DNA from: Delphinus delphis
Lineage: Eukaryota; Chordata; Mammalia; Artiodactyla; Delphinidae
Assembly (NCBI RefSeq): GCF_949987515.2
Contig: NC_082689.1
Location: 8,423,501-8,487,500 of the forward strand
Direction: 5' to 3'
Length of the DNA: 64,000 nt
Positions 12,443-21,800 of the stretch are shown one piece after another. Each line of letters opens with the position of its first letter. The stretch's first letter is position 1. Both the position numbers and the translations under genes were made by a program. Below the pieces are notes generated by a model that was not told the DNA's origin, searched no databases, and saw only the letters and a list, made by a program, of their open reading frames with translations.

Positions 12443-12739
12443 GCCTAAAGCGATGGGTATTTCTTATGCATGCATCATGTCCAACATTGAACTCAGGAGC
12501 TTCCCCCCAGACCTGCAGCCCTGCTGGTATCACTCCACATACATACACACACTCAACAGATAATGGAAATAAATGATCTGTTCTCCCTCTCTATTCAAGT
12601 CACGAAGTCTGTCAATAATAACAATAGCTAATACTGAGGGCTTATTACACATCTCACTTAATACTCGTAACAACCCAAATGTCAGGTACTATTATTATAC
12701 GCATTTTATAAAGAAACTGGGATGACAGAGCAGGGTCTC

Positions 12740-12905
12740 AATTTAAATCCTAGTTCCTAGCTGTGTGACCCTAGACAAGTTAACTTATCTATGCCCCAGT
12801 TTCTGTAAAATTGTGACAATTTTTTTCTAAGAGTAAATGAATTTATATATATATTATGTATAAAGAACTGGAATAGTGCTTGTAACTTCGTAAGTATTAT
12901 ATATT
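12740..12905 (+). repeat. MIR SINE
   Basis: tctcaatttaaatcctagtt, tagctgtgtgaccctagaca and agtttctgtaaaattgtgac follow the MIR core. A related old relic with attattatacgcattttata precedes it from about 12610. Confidence 0.7.
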
Positions 12906-12989
12906 AGCTATTACTGTTTTTCTGTCCCAGGCTGGCTCCAAAGCAAGGCACTTGAACACTAAGCTATACTGGCTTTCTCCACTGCTCCT

Positions 12990-13272
12990 TTTATCTAAAT
13001 ACTTCATTCATTCAACAAATAATTTTCACCACTACTTATGTCAGGCAATGCTTGAGGCGCCAGGAATAGAGCAAAGAACAAAGTCTGCGTTCTCGTGGCT
13101 GGGGAAGGAGCAAACAGACAGTAAACAGACAAGAAAAATGCCAGGTAGTGGTAAGCACCTGCAGAGGACTCGGTTAGGGTGATGTGGTAGGGAGCCTCTG
13201 GGCGGCACTTTTCATTGGAGGGTTGGGGAAAGGCCTCTCAAGAGGTGATGTAAACTGAGATCTGAATGACAA
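12990..13272 (+). repeat. Old L2/MIR-like relic
   Basis: cattcattcaacaaataatt, caggcaatgcttgaggcgcc, agcaaacagacagtaaacag and aaaggcctctcaagaggtga appear in the order of a common ancient mammalian repeat. Confidence 0.55.
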
Positions 13273-13685
13273 GCCAGCCACGCCAGTATTTCTATAACTC
13301 ATCCCCGTCACTTGATCATGCACTGCTCTCTCCAGCCTCTTCCCATGAGTGCCCCAAGCTTGCTCTGTGCCAAACTGCTTGCAAACACGGGGGTCTTACT
13401 CCACCATGCCTTGGCTTATGCTGTTCTTTCCGTCCCCCATCACCCAGTAAGTGTCCCCTTGGTCCCCATCCCAGAGTTTAAAATGAGAACCTCCTCAGGG
13501 TGCTCTCCACAGATCATCAGAAAGCAGGGTGCAGACCAGAGAACTGGCCCCAGCTTCCTTCCTGATCAGAGAGCCCCAGTGGGTAGCTGTGAGTTTTCTA
13601 TTCACTCAGTCACAGGAGCCTTCCAGGAAGAGTTGCAAAATAACTTGATTGCTCGCAGAATCCCCACCAGCCTTTGTTAAAATAC

Positions 13686-13937
13686 AAAATCCTGGGGCTT
13701 CCCTGGTGGCACAGTGGTTGAGATTCCGCCTGCCGATGCAGGGGACACGGGTTCGTGCCCCGGTCCGGGAAGATCCCACATGCCGCGGAGCTGCTGGGCC
13801 TGTGAGCCATGGCCACTGAGCCTGCGCGTCCGGAGCCTGTGCTCCGCAATGGGAGAGGCCACAACAGTGAGAGGTCCGCGTACCGCAAAAAAAAAAAAAC
13901 AAAAAAACCCCCAAAAACAAACAAAAAAAATCCTGGG
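13686..13937 (+). repeat. CHR-2-like SINE with TSD
   Basis: The sense body starts ggcttccctggtggcacagt and ends in a mixed A/C tail (to about 13926). It is flanked by aaaatcctggg at 13686-13696 and 13927-13937. The interrupted host resembles an old MER5-like hAT relic (lower certainty). Confidence 0.93.
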
Positions 13938-14499
13938 CCCAATGCCACACCTCTTTAATTAGAAACTCCAGAGGTGATTCTGAACATTAGTTCAGTTAGG
14001 GAAATATCATCACAGCTGAAGGGATCTTGGTTTTGTACCAGGCACCAGGTGCCCAGGATGTAACCATCCTACCTGGGCAGGCTCAAAACTGAAGAAAGTG
14101 CTCTAGGTTAAGTTTGACACCAATTAAGTTTTGCCACAATGACCCATCTGAATAATTGGCAAAAACACAACGCAAGGGCAATTTTCTGTGCTTCCGCCAA
14201 CAAGGGAACTTTTCTTTGACTCTTTTGATTGACTCCTAGACCATCTGGTGACACTGATTTAGCAGCCACCATTTTAAAATAGCTGCTTTAGTCCCAAATA
14301 ACAAAGAGGGAACTTTTGAGTGGCCAAAGGCCCTGCACTGTGGTTGGCCTGACCAAGTTCTTCTCCCCATCCCGCAGTTGTAACATCCAGTGACCACCAG
14401 GGTGTTTCCCACTGGTAAAATTACCTAGTGCATGAGGTTTCTTGAGATTAAATATTATGTTTGTGCGCTGCTCACAGTAAACCTCACAAACATACGCAA

Positions 14500-15860
14500 C
14501 TGTCTATATCAGCGGCTCTCAGAAGGCAGCGTCAGGCGCGTGGGCCGGGGGAGTCACCAGCAGACAGGGGGACTTTCTGGCTCCCGGTTCGTTAGCGGGC
14601 GGGACGAAGGTGGTCCCTCAACGCAGTGGACCCTGAATTCCCGACGGTCTCGGGCTAATTAGGAAACTAGGCAAACTCTTATCTTTCCTCCCTCCAGGAG
14701 GCTCTGCGTGGAGTGCGGGCCGGGGTCGCGCGTGAAGCCTCCCAGGAAACTCAAGACCTCCACAGTCGACAAGACCCAGACACACTGGGGAGCCGAAAAC
14801 CACCACCACTCCCCACCGCCCGGGAATTAGGGAACACGCGGCGCCAAAAATGTCCGTCCCAGGGCGCAGGCGCCGCGAGCGCGGGCCGTGGATAGGCACT
14901 CCGGGAACCGCGCGCTCACGGCCCAATCAGCGCTGGCCTTGCACAAAGCGAGTCCCGCCCCTAGGCCGCCGCCACGAATCCCCTCCCCCCTTCTCTGGCC
15001 TCCTCTGCCCGCCCACTCCTGCCCGTGCCCCGCCCCGCGCCGTTCTCAGGTAGAGGCTCGCGATTGGCTTATGGGAGGGACGCGAACTCTGGTTGGTCGC
15101 GGCGGAGTCACGAGGGCGCCGTCGTCGCCTTTCCAGAGGCGATTACTGGGCAGGCTCAGTCTTTCGCCTCAGTCTCGAGCTCTAGCTGGCAGCCAAGCGT
15201 ACGAGCTCTGCGATCAGCGGCCGCCATCGACGTTGCTTCGCTTCTTCTGGGCTCATCTGCGCCACTCGCTCGCCACACACTCCGCAGTCCTAAGCCGCTA
15301 TCATGGTAAAGCTTGCAAAGGTAAGAGGCCTTGCCCGCGCGAGCACGGACGTCAAGGCCTGTTTTCCGAGGAGCGCGCGCGCGGCGCCGCCAGGAGGAGG
15401 GCCTGCGCGCCACCCCGGGCTCCTTCGAGGGCGCCATAGTGCGGGAAGTCTCGCGCGATTAGCTGGGAGGTCTCGCGGCTTTTGGCTGTGTGGTAGCGAC
15501 GTGAAGAGCTTCGGCAGGTGCGGCGGATGGTCGATGCGGCGGGGAAGGACTTGGGGGCTGAGCGCGGGAAGGGGCCGCTGGGCCCCGGACGGATGAGGCC
15601 AAACTCCTGCGACGGGCCCGAGCGGAGCCCCGCCTCCTGACGCATGTGCCCCGGCTCGCGGCCCGCCACGTGGGCCGCGCCGCGTGGGTCCTGGCGCCTG
15701 CTGAGGGCCCCGGGTCCTGGGACGGAGAGCGGCGGCCCACGGGGTCTCAGCTCCGGGCGGGCGGCAGGTGGGCTCCGGAAGGAGGCCCTGCCGCGTGCTT
15801 TTTGCGCAGGGCTGCGCGCACATGGTGGCCTGCGACTTACCCCCACGTGGCCCTGCCGGG
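14500..15860. promoter_or_regulatory. NCL: NCL CpG-island promoter
   Basis: A GC- and CpG-rich stretch covers the region upstream of NCL, exon 1 and much of intron 1, while flanking DNA is AT-richer. A CCAAT box lies at 14923-14927 and an inverted one (ATTGG) at 15063-15067. No TATA box sits at the expected distance, as is usual for a housekeeping island promoter. The boundaries are by eye. Confidence 0.8.
15161..15302 (+). other. NCL: NCL 5' UTR and inferred transcription start
   Basis: The start is inferred from resemblance to the human NCL leader as I remember it, which begins in a pyrimidine-rich CTTTCGCCTC. The same string begins at 15161 here and leads without a splice site into the ATG at 15303. 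A pyrimidine start is reminiscent of TOP-type mRNAs, but that is inference. The true start could differ by tens of bases. Confidence 0.55.
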
Positions 15861-18800
15861 GATGAAAGGGGCGGGGTTGATAACCTGGGAAAGGAAAACT
15901 TGATGGAAGACTAAAGGTTAAGACGTGGATTTGTTTTTTTTTTTAAGACTGCCCTAATTTAAATTCAGACGAGGGTGGTGGGATTAGGTGCCACAACTTA
16001 CCCCAAAGGCTTTTTTAAGGTGGTTTTCCCCAGGTGAAGGGCCGTGGATTGTTAGCTGTTACAGTGGTCCGACTGTAGGCGCTATTGAAAAATGGTGCCG
16101 CGATGCAAGGTTCGATTCTGGCTGGATGTATAGTTTTTAAAATGGGTGTGCTTAAAGGACGCAGCAAGAAGAGAGACCGTTTTCTTGAAGTTGCGTTTTT
16201 ATCCTAAGGTTGGATTTTGAAGAACTTGACAGGAAATATGTGGGAAGTTGAGAATTCACCTGTGTTACCATTGGTATGAAGAGTAGTTTTTACGTTAATT
16301 ATACTTAACAGTATGAAGAGCGGGTTCTGAGGGAGATGATTGCCGTTTTACTCTGAAGAATGGCCTGAAATGTGGGAGGTGTAATGTGTAATGCGTCTGT
16401 TTTAGGCCGGTAAAAATCAAGGTGACCCCAAGAAAATGGCTCCTCCCCCGAAGGAGGTAGAAGAAGATAGTGAAGATGAGGAAATGTCAGAAGATGAAGA
16501 GGATGATAGCAGTGGAGAAGAGGTAATTGTATATAGTTTAACGCAGAATTGTGTTAAACTACAAAATGGAGAGTTAAAAGCACGTGGTATTGGATGTCTG
16601 AAAATACTGGCAAAAAATAGGATTATATTCATTCATATATGACCTGTTGTAGTGGTCCAGCGTTTCACAGAGTTTTTATTGACCTGTCAAGATACCATAA
16701 GAGTAATGAACTTGAGAGGAAAGGTGTGGAGTTTTCATGTGCCCTCTGCAGGGCTTGGTGTGATATAATGCAATAATATATTATTAGTTTTCCACTTTGA
16801 ACACATTAGCCCCACATACCAGCTGGAGAAACAGCCTGGACAGTTAACTGTCCTGCGAGTGGCAGCTTTGAGCATTGTATTTAGGTCTGAGGTTAGCCTT
16901 AACAGATTCTTCTAGTCTCTAAGTAGGATTAATTGGTCTTTGTTATCCTGTATGGGCTTGGTAATACTAAACACTGTTAAAATGTGTGGATTGAGGGTTG
17001 CCACCTCCCGTTGTGTTAGCACTTAATTAGCACTCCCAGCTACTGTTGGCTAGCTGCAAAGACACCTAATTGCTGTATTTGCTCATGTTTCTTATTTAGA
17101 ATTTAATATTTTATTTTGACACACATAACCTGATAAAAGCAATAGTCAACAAAATGTGGTTTTGAGTGTGACTTAAATGTAGATAAAACGACAGTTTTTT
17201 ATCAAGCCAATGTGTTCACTCTTTGTATTAATTTTGCAACGATTGACTGTACAGCTTGACTATTTGATGTTCATTTTCTCTTTGGTCCTAAGAATGAACA
17301 TTCAGTGAACTTTATTCCTCCACCCACTGTGAGAGCCCCAAATAATTTAATAACACTTAGCAGGTAGTCCTTTCTATGTGTAAGGCTTTTAATTACATAT
17401 ATCAACTCAATCCTTAAAGCAACGTATAAAGTTGAGTTATTTTCAGATGGGGAAACTATTGAGGCTTAAAATTAAGTTTTAAAACTTTGCCTAAGCCCAC
17501 GCAGTGGCATCCAGTCTATTTTCAGAGTCCGTGTTAGGGTGTGCTGCCGAACTGTGACTTGAAGCGTACAGAAGGACATGTTACTTGACCCTGTAGTTTA
17601 ACTTGCTAACATCTAGTGCATGTGGTCTTCATCTAGAGGCAGTGCTAGAATTTAGCATTCATTTATGGGACCAAGGCTCTCTTGAGTTTGGAAACAGGCC
17701 TATGTTGGTTTTTATTTATTCTTAAGGTTGTTATTCCTCAGAAAAAAGGCAAAAAGGCTACCACAACTCCAGCAAAGAAGATGATGGTTTCCCCAACAAA
17801 AAAGGTTGCAGTTGCCACACCGGCAAAGAAAGCAGTTGTCACCCCTGGCAAAAAGACAGCCGCTACGCCAGCCAAGAAGACAGTTACACCTGCCAAAGCA
17901 GTAGCAACACCTGGCAAAAAGGGAGCCACACCAGGCAAAGCATTGGTAGCAACCCCTGGTAAGAAGGGAGCAGCCGCTCCAGCCAAGGGAGCAAAGAACG
18001 GCAAGAATGCCAAGAAGGAAGACAGTGATGAGGAAGATGAAGATGACAGTGAAGAGGAGGAGGAGGAGGATGAAGAGGAGGAGGAGGATGAATTCGAGCC
18101 TGCGGTGATGAAAGCAACTGCTGCTCCTGCCTCGGATGACGAGGATGAGGATGACGAGGATGATGGTGAAGACGACGATGAGGATGACGAGGATGATGAG
18201 GATGGTAAGGCATTGTGTTGGGAGTCCTTGGGCTCCTGTTTGCAAGATACATTAGGAGTGAGGCGTGGGTGGTAATGCTGTGCTCCTGATGACCTGGGGT
18301 GGGTTAGACAAGCAGCATCCCAGGGTTTCTCTGGGCTGCTTGTGGTGCACTAGTGGTACCTGTGGTGCCTGTGAATGATTGCCTGCTCCTGAGGAACATG
18401 CTTCAAACAGCTCATCCTGTATTTTTCACAATGTAGAATTTTGCTTCCAAGTGATTTGTTAATTCTTGCCATAACAACTAAGCACAGTGGCATGGACAAG
18501 ATTACATTCATTTTCCTTTGGCTTTTCCTAGGACTAGGAATAGAACTGGGATAATTCTGAGTTTTTGACGAGGTGGCTTCTCTTTCAGACTCAGAAGAAG
18601 AAGCTATGGAGACTGCAGCAGCCAAAGGAAAGAAAGGTCCAGCAAAAGCTGCTCCTGTGAAGGCAAAGAACACTGCTGAAGATGAAGATGAGGAAGATGA
18701 CGAGGAGGATGAGGAGGAGGACGAGGACGAGGAGGAGGACGAGGACGAGGAGGACGAGGACGAGGAGGAGGACGAGGAGGAGGAAGGTAATCAAGTTATA

Positions 18801-21800
18801 GGTTCTGAAGTGCATTGGCATGAGCTTTGTTTAAAGGAGATGCTTGAGGATGTGTGGCTACTTGTGGATGACATAGATTGTTTGATATCTTGACCAGAAC
18901 TTGTCAAAGAAGCACCTGGAAAGCGAAAGAAGGAAATGGCCAAACAAAAAGCAGCTCCCGAAGCCAAGAAACAGAAAGTGGAAGGTAACTTAGAGAATTG
19001 GGAGGTGGGAAATAACACCTAATAGCACAAGTGATGAACAGCAAAGGGACTTAATACTGAAACCTGATGTTATATTGCAATGTGCTGATGTGCTATGTAC
19101 AGAAATAATTTGACTAATAGTCAAATATAGTGGAAAATAGACTAAGTTGAGTAAATTTTTTGTACAGCCACAGAACCAACTACATCTTTCAATCTCTTTG
19201 TTGGAAACCTGAACTTCAGTAAATCTGCTCCTGAATTGAAAACGGGTATCAGTGACCTTTTTGCGAAAAATGATCTTGCAGTTGTTGATGTCAGAATTGG
19301 TGTGTCTAGGTAAGTGTGGGGGAGCTATGCTGTAGTTCTGCACGATACTCGTGGGTCTGCTAATGCTTTTTCCTTCCCCTTTTAGAACCTTAGCCCATTA
19401 TCCTTAATGTGAGTATGTTAAAGTCGTCAAAGATTAGACATTAATGAATTAAATCATTGGACTATAAAATTGTAAAAACCCCAAATTGAAATTCCCATAA
19501 TTTTCCATAACTTTTGATATAGCACAGTCTAGTTTCTAATAATGAGATATGATGCTTATCTTAGAAGTAGCTATTAGACCTGAGAAGCCATAATAGTGAA
19601 TGCTTTTAATCAGACAGGATTTTCCTATCTTAGTGCTTAAACACGTTTTTTTGGTCATCTGCTATCAGTTGTTAAGGCGCAGTGCAACTAATGAAGATCT
19701 CAGAGGTGAACTTGCATCAGGTCTTGGTACTTGGATCCTGCTCTGTAGCCTCAGCTTAAAAGAGCCTGACTCAGTTTTATTAATTGTATAGGTGCTTTTT
19801 AATCCTTGTTTGCACCGTCATATTAGTGTTGCTGCTTGCCCAGAATATGTGTTACGTGGCTCTTGTTTGGTGGGTTTTTTTGTTTTTTCCCCCCACCTGT
19901 AATTTTTTTTGTCCTCTTCGCCTTAAAGGAAGTTTGGCTATGTGGATTTTGAATCTGCTGAAGACCTGGAAAAAGCCTTGGAACTCACTGGTTTAAAAGT
20001 CTTTGGCAATGAAATTAAACTAGAAAAACCAAAGGGAAAAGACAGTAAGAAAGGTATGTAAAGCTTTAGGTAATGATGATACTTGTTAATGACTATGTAT
20101 CTAATCTAATGTAGACAAAGCAGGGTAAGTAGTTTAACTTTTTTTCCTTTGGCTTCCTCATAATGTTGTGAGGATTACATGAATTAGAATGTTAAATGTT
20201 TACAACAGTGCCTGGCACTGCTTGCTAGACTTAATCAAAAAATAATTGGTTAGATGTACCTAAATAAATAGAGTCCTAAAAAAAAAAAAGATGGAGTCCT
20301 TTCCTCACTGGACCTAGAGCAAGCAGATCCCTAACTACTCCTTTTGCATCTTTTACCCTTCTCTGTATGCACTTGTCACATTTTAAGTGTGTGTTTATGA
20401 TCTTTTTATTTTTTAATTTTTTTAAGTAAAAAAAAATTTTTTGGCCATGCCGTGCAGCTTGCAGGATGCTAGTTCTGCGACCAGGGATCGAAGCGTGCCC
20501 CCCTGCAGTGGGAGCTCTGAGTCCCAACCACTGGACCGCCAGGGAATTCCCTACACTTTTTTGTTTTTTAATGATATTTTTAATTGAAAAATACTGAACA
20601 TCTCTTCTATATAAAACATAATATTTAGCCGTATTTTAAATATTCAGTGCATAGTTTGTTGTCAGCTGTGACAGCAGTTTGTTTTGCCACTGCTATATCT
20701 CCATAGTAGCAGAGTGCCTCCTACTTGTAGAAACTCTTTTTTTTAATTTTTAACCTTTTTATTTTATTTTTCTGGCTGTGCTGTGTGGCACGCAGGATCT
20801 TAGTTCCCTGACCAGGGATCCAACCCGTGCCCCCTACGTTGGGAACGCAGAGTCTTAACCACTGGACAGCCAGGGAAGTCCCTCAAAATTATTTCTTAAA
20901 CAGAACTTTTACATTGGTCAGTCTTTGGTGATCTTTGGGGGAAGAATCGTCTTTTAAGCCATCCAGTTCATTTTTGTGTTTTTTAATCTAGAACGAGATG
21001 CGAGAACACTTTTGGCTAAAAATCTTCCTTATAAAGTTACTCAGGAAGAATTAAAAGAAGTGTTCGAAGATGCTGTGGAGATCAGATTAGTCAGCAAGGA
21101 TGGAAAGAGTAAAGGGTATGTTTTGTGTCTACTGCAGTGTTTCATTAAAATTAATGAACTTTACTAATTTATAAAAGAAATGTTGATTTAATTTTCCTGT
21201 GTTTGTGATTTTGGGCAAATTAATTATTCTGTAACCTATGTCAGTCACCCTTCTGTACAGTGGGGATAATGTACTTTAAATTAAGTGATAAAATAGTGAT
21301 TTTATCGTAAGATGAGCTGATGTATAAAATACTATACATGTGCCTCGCTTACAGTAAATGTTTTGGAAATAATTGATTATTGTAGTGAGGTGGACTTAAT
21401 GTGAACAAATTTTCTAGAAGTGTTTGGCAAACTTTCTGTAATGGGAGAAAAGTTTAAATTGAAAAGTGGAAGATGGCAGAAACCTTGAACATTTCAATTA
21501 CTATAAAACAAAGGACATTTTTATTGTACTTATCTGAAATATGGGCATATTGCTGAGATTAAAAAACATCTGTGTTAGAGAATTAATATGGTTTTAAAAA
21601 TCAAGTGAGTTCTTAATGTTTTTTCCTTTTGTAGGATTGCTTATATTGAATTTAAGACAGAAGCTGATGCAGAGAAAACCTTGGAAGAAAAGCAGGGAAC
21701 AGAGATAGATGGGCGATCCATTTCCCTGTACTATACCGGAGAGAAAGGTCAAGGTCAAGACCATAGAGGTGGAAAGAATAGCACTTGGACTGGTAAGAAT

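Noticed and set aside
14888..15846. Several long frames in the NCL CpG island
   Set aside because: Pro/Arg/Ala-rich composition and overlap on both strands point to CpG-island chance frames.
17712..18245. 177-codon minus-strand frame
   Set aside because: Antisense of the Lys/Glu-rich NCL exon 3, giving Leu/Ile/Val runs. A shadow, not a membrane protein.
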